A stretch of 64,000 bases of DNA from a bacterium. GTDB lineage: Bacteria; Actinomycetota; Acidimicrobiia; Acidimicrobiales; CATQHL01. The translations under genes were made by a program, and so were the position numbers. Below, in pieces: positions 10,100 to 16,982 of the stretch. Within the stretch, counting starts at the first letter, position 1, and each line of letters starts with the position of its first letter. The stretch spans positions 1 through 64,000 of the forward strand of contig JAPOVS010000027.1 in assembly GCA_026708055.1 (NCBI GenBank), in the 5' to 3' direction. The notes below the pieces were generated by a model, which was not told where the DNA came from, searched no databases, and worked only from the letters and a program-made list of their open reading frames with translations.

Positions 10100-11140
10100 G
10101 TGGTGATGGCGCTCGGCCGGGTCATAGGCGCCCTACGAGCTGCGCATCGGGGCACGGACGTCGCGGGTCGTGTGGCTGACTTCGAACAATGGATCGAAAG
10201 ATCCGCTGCCGCCGACGCGGGCTCCTCGGAATACGACCACACCGCGGTGGTCAACGACTACTACGACCTCTGCAACCAGTTCATGGAACTCGGCTGGGGT
10301 GAGTCCCTGCAATTCGCGCCCCTGGCACCGAAGGAGACGCTGGAGCAGGCCATCGCCCGTCACCAGCGGGCGATGATCGCCAAGCTGAGGCTGGAGCCGG
10401 CAATGGATGTCGTCGACATCGGATGCGGATTCGGCGCACTGATGCGCCGCGTTGCGACAGAGGCCGATGTGCGGGTCGTCGGCATCAACAACAACGAACA
10501 CCAGATCGAGCAGGCGAAGCTCCGCAATCGCGAAGCCGGCCTGGATCGGGTGAGCGACTGCCTCGAGTGCAACATCATGGACATGAGCAGCATCGGAGCA
10601 GGCTCCTTCGACAGGGGCTATGCCATCGAGTCGACTTGCCACACTCCGGACAGGGCCAAGGCGTACGCAGAGATCTTCCGCATCCTGAAACCGGGAGCCT
10701 TGTTCTGGGGCCAAGAGATGTGTATGACCGACGGCTTCGATCCGATATCCGCCGAACATCGATCCATCAAGCAGGACCTCATGCTGACCATCGCACTGAA
10801 GGAGATCCCCCGCTTCGCCGAGGTGAACCTGGCGCTCGAGTCGGCTGGATTCGAGGTCCTCGAGGGCTCTGACAGAAGCAACAGCGACGGTTGCACAGTC
10901 CCCTGGTACGCTCCCATGGAAGGTCGCTACGGGAAGCTGGGGCGCGGGCTCATCCGTGTCCCCAAGGTCCGTAAGGCGCTTGTAGCGGCGTCGAGGGCGG
11001 CAGAGGTCGTGCGAGTCCTCCCGCGCGGTTCAGCCAGGGTTCTCGCACTCATGAATCGAGCGGCCGACGCCTACGTCAGCGGCGGCAGGGCCGGGATCTT
11101 CACACCCCTGTACTGCTTCCTGGCCAGGAAACCCGTCTGA
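10100..11140 (+). CDS. Sterol C-24 methyltransferase (ERG6/SMT1) homologue
   Basis: A 346-residue SAM-dependent methyltransferase that follows the ERG6/SMT layout over its whole length. Residues about 61-71 (FMELGWGESLQF) match sterol region I, normally YEYGWG. VVDIGCGFG at about 104-112 is the SAM-binding loop, GINNNEHQIEQA at about 128-139 matches the SMT NNxxQI motif, and YAIESTCHTP at about 174-183 matches region III. Residues EHRSIKQDL and VPWYAP follow, and the C-terminus IFTPLYCFLARKP is the SMT ending. Two aromatic positions of region I are replaced (M and L for Y and Y), which could change side-chain specificity. GTG at 10100 starts the frame; the ATG two codons later is equally possible. 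It is divergent from the RND gene with a 62-bp gap, suggesting a shared promoter. The exact substrate is unproven. Confidence 0.87.
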   Translation: MVMALGRVIGALRAAHRGTDVAGRVADFEQWIERSAAADAGSSEYDHTAVVNDYYDLCNQFMELGWGESLQFAPLAPKETLEQAIARHQRAMIAKLRLEPAMDVVDIGCGFGALMRRVATEADVRVVGINNNEHQIEQAKLRNREAGLDRVSDCLECNIMDMSSIGAGSFDRGYAIESTCHTPDRAKAYAEIFRILKPGALFWGQEMCMTDGFDPISAEHRSIKQDLMLTIALKEIPRFAEVNLALESAGFEVLEGSDRSNSDGCTVPWYAPMEGRYGKLGRGLIRVPKVRKALVAASRAAEVVRVLPRGSARVLALMNRAADAYVSGGRAGIFTPLYCFLARKPV

Positions 11141-11196
11141 GAGCATTAGCGGACAGGCGGCCACCACCGACTGAGAATTCCAATCCGCGCACTCCC

Positions 11197-11222
11197 GTCA
11201 TTCCGGCGGAGGCCGGAATCCA
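11197..11222 (+). repeat. Dispersed 26-bp palindromic repeat, copy 2
   Basis: Same element as at 5067-5092 but inverted, with one change in the loop (GGCGGAGGCC in place of GGCGAAGGCC). It lies between the methyltransferase stop and the DUF3179 lipoprotein start. Confidence 0.8.
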
Positions 11223-11273
11223 TGACTCGGCCACGAGACCGGCGGTGGCCGGTCGGGGCCCTAGCGTGGTGAC

Positions 11274-13025
11274 GTGCGCGCGCACCGACTTCGTGTTCTC
11301 TTGGGGGGTCTCGCATTGCTGGCGGCGTCCTGCGCGAGCGGCGATGGGGCCGAGGCGCCCACCTCCGATGGGTCGCCAGCAGCGGCCGGGCCGCAGCGGG
11401 ACGCTGTGGCGGCGCCCCCCGCGGGCGGCGAGCGGGACTCCGGCGGGGCGGGGCCGCGGGCCGCTGACGGCGCCGCGCCGGATCCTGATCTAGCGCCATC
11501 GCCGTCCCCGGTCGACGCGGGGTCGGCTCCGGACGTCGACCGGCCGCCGGGCGGCAACGACGGGCCGGCACCGGCCGAAAGTCCGCCGGAGCCTCCGACC
11601 GCCGAGGCGGACGAGCACGTCGTCGAATTGCAGCAGGCCGACGCCGGGTCGGTTGTCGAGGTCGAGCCGGCCGACGATGCCACGCCGGTGGCGGATGACC
11701 TCGAGGTACACCCGGTCGAACGCGCCGCACTGCGGAACTTCCGCGGCTACGAGTTCCCGCCCGCGCCCGACGTGCCGTCCGGTCCGCTCGGGCAGGCGGC
11801 GGCCGAAGACCTCGAGGCTGTCTGGTCGGGGCTCACGACCGAGGTCGATGTCGGTGCGGTCGCCCGACTCGGGCAGTCCGGGGACCCGAGACTGGGCTGG
11901 ATCCTCTCGGACCTCCTCAGGTTCTTCTACTACGGCGAGGTCCACGAGGAGGCGGTGTCCGCCTTCGAGACGTTGACGGGTGTGAGCCTGGCCGCCGATC
12001 CGGTGGCGGCCCGCAGCCCGTGGCAGTCCGTCACCGACCACATGTTCGCCTGGGATCTGCCCGCCTTCGACGGCTACGTCGACTACAAGGAGCGGCTGTT
12101 CACGCTGGTGGAGCCGGGCTGGCAGCCGTTCTTCGACGACCCTGAGTCGGCCATCGACTGGCGGTTCGTGAGTTGGGGAGGGGTGCGGATCGACGACCGC
12201 CCGCTCGGCGACCCGCAGCGGTGCGTCCGGGGCTGCATCCCGGCCCGCGACGACCCGCCGGTCACCGCCGCCGCCGGAGGTGCCTGGTATCCCGACGACC
12301 GCATCGTGTTCGCGCTGGTCATCGGCGGCGAGGCCAGGGCCTATCCGAAGAACTTCATGGAAGTCCACGAGATGGTCAACGACACGCTCGGGGGACGCAG
12401 GATCGGCTTCCCTTATTGCACGCTGTGCGGCGCCGCCCAGGCCTACTTCACCGACGACGTTCCCCCTGGCGTCGAGACACCGGTGCTGCGGACCTCGGGG
12501 CTGCTCTCGCGGTCCAACAAGGTCATGTACGACCTCGTCACCAAGTCGGTGTTCGACACCTTCACCGGCGAGGCCGTCTCGGGACCGCTCCGGGAGAAGG
12601 GAGTGGTCCTCAACCAGGCGACCGTCGTGACCACCACTTGGGGCGAGTGGAAGGCCGCCCATCCCACTACGACGATCGTCGCCCGCGACGGCGGTATCGG
12701 CCACAGCTACCCGCTCGACCCGCTGCGCGGCCGCGACGACGACGGGCCCATCTTCCCGATCGGAGACGTCGACGCGCGCCTCGGCGTCCACGACCAAGTC
12801 TTCGGCGTGGTCCTCGATGACGGCACCCCGGTCGCCTTCCCGGTGGACGCCGCGGTCGCTGTGCTCGAGGCCGGCCGAACCGTGGAACTCGCTGGCGGCA
12901 GCCTCCGCCTCGACGGGGGCGGCGTGCGCGCTGTCGACGCCGCCGGCAACGAGATCGAAGGCCACCAGGCCTTCTGGTTCGCCTGGAGCCAGTTCATGCC
13001 CGACACCCTCCTCTGGGCGCCCTGA
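11274..13025 (+). CDS. DUF3179-domain lipoprotein
   Basis: A 583-residue protein that starts with a lipoprotein signal (arginines, then LLGGLALLAASC with the lipobox Cys at about residue 20). A long Pro/Ala/Gly/Asp-rich linker of about 150 residues follows, suggesting a tethered extracytoplasmic domain. From about residue 330 the DUF3179 hallmarks appear: GGEARAYPKNFMEVHEMVND, FPYCTLCGAAQAY with the conserved CxxC-like pair, and GHSYPLDPL. The family function is unknown; the CTLC pair might bind a metal or redox centre. The start is GTG. No operon partner is evident. Confidence 0.75.
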   Translation: MRAHRLRVLLGGLALLAASCASGDGAEAPTSDGSPAAAGPQRDAVAAPPAGGERDSGGAGPRAADGAAPDPDLAPSPSPVDAGSAPDVDRPPGGNDGPAPAESPPEPPTAEADEHVVELQQADAGSVVEVEPADDATPVADDLEVHPVERAALRNFRGYEFPPAPDVPSGPLGQAAAEDLEAVWSGLTTEVDVGAVARLGQSGDPRLGWILSDLLRFFYYGEVHEEAVSAFETLTGVSLAADPVAARSPWQSVTDHMFAWDLPAFDGYVDYKERLFTLVEPGWQPFFDDPESAIDWRFVSWGGVRIDDRPLGDPQRCVRGCIPARDDPPVTAAAGGAWYPDDRIVFALVIGGEARAYPKNFMEVHEMVNDTLGGRRIGFPYCTLCGAAQAYFTDDVPPGVETPVLRTSGLLSRSNKVMYDLVTKSVFDTFTGEAVSGPLREKGVVLNQATVVTTTWGEWKAAHPTTTIVARDGGIGHSYPLDPLRGRDDDGPIFPIGDVDARLGVHDQVFGVVLDDGTPVAFPVDAAVAVLEAGRTVELAGGSLRLDGGGVRAVDAAGNEIEGHQAFWFAWSQFMPDTLLWAP

Positions 13026-13111
13026 GCCCGCTCCAATCCGGCTCGCAACGACGTCGGCGGTAGACCGCGCGCCGAGCGGGCACGCTACGGCGGGAGTGAT
13101 CCGGTCGCGGC

Positions 13112-13222
13112 TCAGGCGGCGAGGGGGCGGCCGAAGGGGAGTTGGTCTCGCCAGGTGGCCAGGAAGCTCTCGGCGTGGTGGCAGGCGCCCAGGAAGGCGC
13201 CCTCGGAGTGGGCTGCGGTCTC
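13112..13222. repeat. 111-bp direct repeat, left copy (fragment of the dehydrogenase-like gene 3' end)
   Basis: Identical over 111 bases to 14022-14132. The right copy is the last 37 codons, including the stop, of the minus-strand dehydrogenase-like gene; this left copy is a detached fragment with no start of its own. The two copies bracket the 13330-13979 gene pair. Confidence 0.95.
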
Positions 13223-13329
13223 CTCGGTGGATTGGCGTCGGCTTCGGTGGCGGTGGCCGTCGCAGGGTCGGAGGCGTATCGTTGAGGCATGGGTCAGAGG
13301 ACTCAATCTCGTTGCCAGGGGAGAGCGTC

Positions 13330-13602
13330 GTGACGGCACCCGAGTACGAGCCCGGAGAGATAGCAACCCGGGGAGAGGCTATCTACCGGAAGTTCATCCA
13401 GCCACAGGTGGGGTCAGTGGAGAAGGGGAGCTTCGTGGTCATCGACGTGGAGAGCGGCGATTACGAGATCGACGCCGGCGACGCGGTGGCTACCCGCCGG
13501 CTGTTGGAACGCCGGCCGGGGGCCGTGACCTACGGTGTGCGCGTCGGCCATCGCGCGGCCTACAGCCATGTCGGGGGTTTCAGGGCACCCAGCAGCCGAT
13601 GA
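13330..13602 (+). CDS. Small protein paired with aspartic protease
   Basis: A 90-residue protein starting at GTG 13330, with a strong Shine-Dalgarno (AGGGGAG) about seven bases upstream. The sequence includes GEAIYRKFIQPQVGSVEKG, FVVIDVESGDYEIDAGD and a C-terminal TYGVRVGHRAAY. Small proteins of this pattern sit immediately before clan AA aspartic proteases in other bacteria, especially cyanobacteria. The stop overlaps the next start as ATGA, so the two are translationally coupled. The function is unknown; the acidic middle and the coupling would fit an antitoxin-like or partner role, but that is inference. Confidence 0.7.
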   Translation: MTAPEYEPGEIATRGEAIYRKFIQPQVGSVEKGSFVVIDVESGDYEIDAGDAVATRRLLERRPGAVTYGVRVGHRAAYSHVGGFRAPSSR

Positions 13603-13979
13603 TCCGAGGCAGGGTAAGCGACGACGCCCAGGCACTGATCACTGTCGAGATCCTGGACGGTGAGGGTCGTTGTCGGCCCCTGGATTTCATCCTGGACACG
13701 GGGTTCACTGGCTATCTCACTCTGCCCGCAGAGTCCATCCGCCGGCTTGGGCTGCCCGCGGTGGGTGGGCGCACCTTCGAACTGGCCAATGGAGAACTCT
13801 TTGAGTTCGAGGCCTACCTCGCCTCTGTGTCCTGGCATGGACGCCCGACTGACGCAGTGACGCTGAAGTCGGACAGCGCTCCCTTGTTGGGCATGACCCT
13901 GCTGTGGGGAAGCCGGGTGATCGTGGATGCCTTGAGCGGCGGCAAGGTCACGATCGAGGAGCTGACTTCTGCGCGGTAG
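13599..13979 (+). CDS. Clan AA (retroviral-type) aspartic protease
   Basis: A 126-residue protein with the single-chain retropepsin-like motif DFILDTGFTGYLTLP (catalytic Asp in DTG) near residue 30. A strand-rich region follows (GGRTFELANGELFEFEAYLA), then a hydrophobic motif LLGMTLLWGSRVIVDA matching the second conserved ILG-type element. The length fits the AF_0612-type small aspartic protease family, which acts as a homodimer. It overlaps the preceding gene by four bases. The pair sits alone inside a duplicated 3' gene end, with no integrase or transposase. Confidence 0.8.
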   Translation: MIRGRVSDDAQALITVEILDGEGRCRPLDFILDTGFTGYLTLPAESIRRLGLPAVGGRTFELANGELFEFEAYLASVSWHGRPTDAVTLKSDSAPLLGMTLLWGSRVIVDALSGGKVTIEELTSAR

Positions 13980-14021
13980 CCGTTGCCCACCGCGACGATT
14001 GGGGTCGTCGAGTGGAACCGG

Positions 14022-14132
14022 TCAGGCGGCGAGGGGGCGGCCGAAGGGGAGTTGGTCTCGCCAGGTGGCCAGGAAGCTCTCGGCGTGGTGGCAGGCGCCC
14101 AGGAAGGCGCCCTCGGAGTGGGCTGCGGTCTC
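14022..14132. repeat. 111-bp direct repeat, right copy
   Basis: Native copy of the repeat also found at 13112-13222, beginning exactly at the stop codon of the minus-strand dehydrogenase-like gene. Confidence 0.95.
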
Positions 14133-15089
14133 TCGGACCAGGCTCGTGATGGTCTCGCTTGCGGCGGTTTCGATCGCCTCGGCGGTGACGGCGTCGCCCT
14201 TGAGTCCGGCCAGTTCGCCGGGCCAGGCGGCGAACAGCGGGCCGGCGAGGCAGATGAAATCCGCAAGCACCACCGTGCCGGCCGCCTGCAGGATCACCAG
14301 TGCCCGGGTGGTGAACGGGACGGGGTGCAGGCAGGCCACCGCCGAGACGTTGAGACCCGTCGCGACGTTGTGGTCGAGCACGCCCATCTTGGAGCCCACC
14401 AGCAGCACGTCGTCGGCCGCCCTCCATATGTCGTCGGGTGCTGAGCAGGCGGCGTCTAGATGTTGCACGAAGCCGACGCCGTGCTGCGCCCACGCCTCAC
14501 CGACTGCGGCGGCATCGAGGCCTGCGCCGTCCGGGGCCGCGCAGAAGCCCTTCTCGGTGGCGAAGCCCGCAAGCACGGCCCCCCGTGCGGACGCGGCGGC
14601 GGCGGCCGCCACGCCGGCGGGTCCGCAGCCCTCGATCACGATCCGGCGTCCCCCCAGCCCGTCCAGCGCTGCCGCCGCGGCGGCCACCGCGCCGCTGCCG
14701 ACCAGCCGCTCGGCGAGGGTGATCCCCCCGGCGGTGTGGAGACGGATCGCATGGCGCGGGTCCTGTGCCTGCAGCGGCGCCAGGTCGGCGGCGCTGAGGC
14801 CCTTGCCGGCATCGGGGAGGACCTCGCCCGTCGCCACCCAGGGCTCGCACTCCGCCACGAACGCCTCCACGGCGTCGTCGCGATCGTCGGGCCGCGCGTT
14901 GATGCCCCCCGACGCTCCCGAGCGGCGCATGCCGACGGCGGCGAAGGTATAGGTGGCCGAGCGCGCCATCTCCCGGACGCCGCTCGGCAGGATCTTCGGT
15001 GCCAGCCGCATCAAGCCCGCGGAGCCCTCGGCGTCGTCGAGGTCGACCACGATGAAGGCGTCGGTGCCCGAGAGTCTGCGGAGCGCCAT
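14022..15089 (-). CDS. Glu/Leu/Phe/Val dehydrogenase-like protein
   Basis: A 355-residue protein. The N-terminal half has a Gly/Ala-rich segment resembling the amino-acid dehydrogenase dimerisation domain (GKGLSAADLAPLQAQDPRHA). The second half contains a Rossmann dinucleotide-binding loop, IEGCGPAGVAAAAA, at about residues 190-203, followed by a probable NAD(P)-binding fold. It is shorter than typical glutamate dehydrogenases (about 410-450 residues), and I do not see the usual catalytic Lys motif clearly, so activity on glutamate should not be assumed. The ATG at 15089 begins MALRRLSGTDAFIVVD, where conserved-looking sequence starts. Its final 111 bases are duplicated at 13112-13222. Confidence 0.6.
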   Translation of the reverse strand: MALRRLSGTDAFIVVDLDDAEGSAGLMRLAPKILPSGVREMARSATYTFAAVGMRRSGASGGINARPDDRDDAVEAFVAECEPWVATGEVLPDAGKGLSAADLAPLQAQDPRHAIRLHTAGGITLAERLVGSGAVAAAAAALDGLGGRRIVIEGCGPAGVAAAAAASARGAVLAGFATEKGFCAAPDGAGLDAAAVGEAWAQHGVGFVQHLDAACSAPDDIWRAADDVLLVGSKMGVLDHNVATGLNVSAVACLHPVPFTTRALVILQAAGTVVLADFICLAGPLFAAWPGELAGLKGDAVTAEAIETAASETITSLVRETAAHSEGAFLGACHHAESFLATWRDQLPFGRPLAA

Positions 15090-15159
15090 CAGCCCGCCGG
15101 GGCGCCGTCGTCGAGGCGATCGCGCACGGTGGGGGCACCGGCTGGCGTGCGGCCCCGCA

Positions 15160-15453
15160 TCAGCCGGTCGGGTCTCCTGCGGTGGCCCCGCCGTCGCTCC
15201 CGGGTCCCGCATCACTTGGATCGGCGTCGAGGCCCAGATCGTCGAGTTCGGCCACTATCTGCGTCACCTGGGTCTCGGCTGCCACAAGACGCTCTCGGCA
15301 GAAACGCAACAGCTCGGCGGCCCGATCCACGTGTGTCGCCAGGGCATCGACGTCCACGTCGGGCGCTTCGAGGGCGTCGAGGATCTTCTGCAGTTCGGCC
15401 ATGGCGGCGGCGTAGCCGTCGGCGGGCGCCTGCTCCGGCGTGCTCTCAGCCAT
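15160..15453 (-). CDS. xseB: Exodeoxyribonuclease VII small subunit
   Basis: A 97-residue protein with the XseB helical core (YAAAMAELQKILDALE, then LLRFCRERLVAAETQV), which binds the large subunit at the end of its coiled coil. An acidic, Gly-rich tail follows. Its start overlaps the xseA stop by eight bases, the standard arrangement, so the two are co-translated. Exonuclease VII degrades single-stranded DNA in both directions and trims damaged ends. Confidence 0.9.
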   Translation of the reverse strand: MAESTPEQAPADGYAAAMAELQKILDALEAPDVDVDALATHVDRAAELLRFCRERLVAAETQVTQIVAELDDLGLDADPSDAGPGSDGGATAGDPTG

Positions 15454-16903
15454 CTTCGCTCCCGGTCGTCTCGGCGGACGCGACCGCAGTAGCGGTGCTG
15501 GTGACGGTCCCGTCCCTCATCCGGGTTCGCAGGGTAGCGCCGGGCGCGATGTCGGCGACCGACCGCAGCAGTCGTCCAGCCCCGTCGGTCGTGATGGTCC
15601 AGCCCCGCTCCAATGCCCGCTGCGGGTCGTAGGCGCGGACTTGCGCGTCGAGTGCGTCGAGCTGGCGGCGCCGGGTCTCCAGAGCGTGCGCGGTGTCGAG
15701 GCTCAGGCGTCCGGCGGCGGAGGCCAGCAGACGGCGCTGCCCGGCGAGGCGGGCGGTGATCCTGTCGGCGGTCAGCACATGCTGCGCGTCGAGGTGCCAG
15801 CGGGCTCGCTCGGCACCGTGGCGCGCCACTCGGTCGATGCCGAGAGCCAGCCGGCGCATCTCGCTGCGGGCGCCGCGGCAGGATGCCCGGAAGGCCGCCC
15901 CGGCCCGTTGGGCGGCGTCGGCAAGCCGGTGCCGGTCACCGGCCAGCCTGCCGTCGACGGCGTCCTCGATCCGCCGCCAGAGAGCCAGGGTGGCCCGGTC
16001 GAACCGCCCGGCCTGTGCAACGAGGGCCGCCGCGCAGGCGGTGGGCGTGCTGCAGGCGGTGTGGGCCACGACATCCGCCACCGAGCGGTCGATCTCGTGG
16101 CCGATGCCGGTCAGGACCGGCGCCGCGCTCTGCGCGATGGCCTGTGCCACCGCGGCGCTGTCGAACGGCGCCAGTTCGGTGCGGGCACCGCCGCCGCGTA
16201 CCAGTGCGATCACGTCCACTGCCTGCTGGCCGGCCAGCGCCACCGCCGCGGCGATCCTCTGCTCGCTGCCGAAGCCCTGCACCGGCGTGTCTGCGACCAG
16301 GATCTCCCAGCCGATCCCACCGGCTGCCAGCACGTTGCGGAAATCGGCCTCGGCGGCGCTGCCTGCGCTGGTGACCAGCGCCACACGCAGGGGCAGCGTC
16401 GGCAGCGGAAGGGCCCTGTTGCGCTCCAGCAGGCCGGCGGCCTTCAACTCGCCCAGCAGACGGTCGCGCTGGTCGTCCAGCCTGCTGAGCGTGTAGGCGG
16501 GGTCGATGGTCTTCATCTGGAGTTGGACTTGGCCCCGCGCCTTGTAGACGGAGACGCTGCCCCGGATGCGGACCTCCACCCCGTCGATCATCTGGCCCGC
16601 CGCGCCCGCCCCGAGGATCCGGTTCACGATCTTGCGGTACCAGTCGAACAGGACGACCGGGAGGACTGCCGGCGGGTTCCTGTCGGCCGGCGTGGGAGTG
16701 ACCAGGTCGAAGTAGACGTGGCCCTTGCGGGACCTGTGCAGGTTGCGGATCTGGCCCCTGATCCAGATCTCGTCCGGAAACGCCGCCTCGACCGTCTCGG
16801 TCAGCTCGGCAAGCAGTTCGTGCACGTCGTAGGTCGTGTCGTCGCCACCGCCAGACGCAGGCGTGTTGTTGGCCGGAGCCTCTATGCGCGGGAGCTCGCT
16901 CAC
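15446..16903 (-). CDS. xseA: Exodeoxyribonuclease VII large subunit
   Basis: A 485-residue protein from GTG 16903. The N-terminal OB fold is clear (WIRGQIRNLHRSRKGHVYFDL), followed by the catalytic core (VALVTSAGSAAEADFRNVL, DVIALVRGGGARTELAPFD, and GIGHEIDRSVADVVAHTACSTPTACA with the conserved GHExD motif). A long helical region follows, and the C-terminal ALERGWTI motif is present. An ATG far upstream would intrude on the ABC transporter gene and adds only low-complexity residues. It forms an operon with xseB. Confidence 0.93.
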   Translation of the reverse strand: MSELPRIEAPANNTPASGGGDDTTYDVHELLAELTETVEAAFPDEIWIRGQIRNLHRSRKGHVYFDLVTPTPADRNPPAVLPVVLFDWYRKIVNRILGAGAAGQMIDGVEVRIRGSVSVYKARGQVQLQMKTIDPAYTLSRLDDQRDRLLGELKAAGLLERNRALPLPTLPLRVALVTSAGSAAEADFRNVLAAGGIGWEILVADTPVQGFGSEQRIAAAVALAGQQAVDVIALVRGGGARTELAPFDSAAVAQAIAQSAAPVLTGIGHEIDRSVADVVAHTACSTPTACAAALVAQAGRFDRATLALWRRIEDAVDGRLAGDRHRLADAAQRAGAAFRASCRGARSEMRRLALGIDRVARHGAERARWHLDAQHVLTADRITARLAGQRRLLASAAGRLSLDTAHALETRRRQLDALDAQVRAYDPQRALERGWTITTDGAGRLLRSVADIAPGATLRTRMRDGTVTSTATAVASAETTGSEDG

Positions 16904-16982
16904 CGCGACCCCGCGCCGGCCGCCGTTCGGACAGGCCCCCTGCGGCCGACCGGCCCGCCCGCCCGCTCGTGCCGTGCCGCCC

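Noticed and set aside
13112-13222. The left 111-bp repeat as part of a plus-strand coding region joined to the protease partner gene
   Set aside because: It is an exact reverse fragment of the dehydrogenase-like gene; the partner gene has its own ribosome binding site at 13330.
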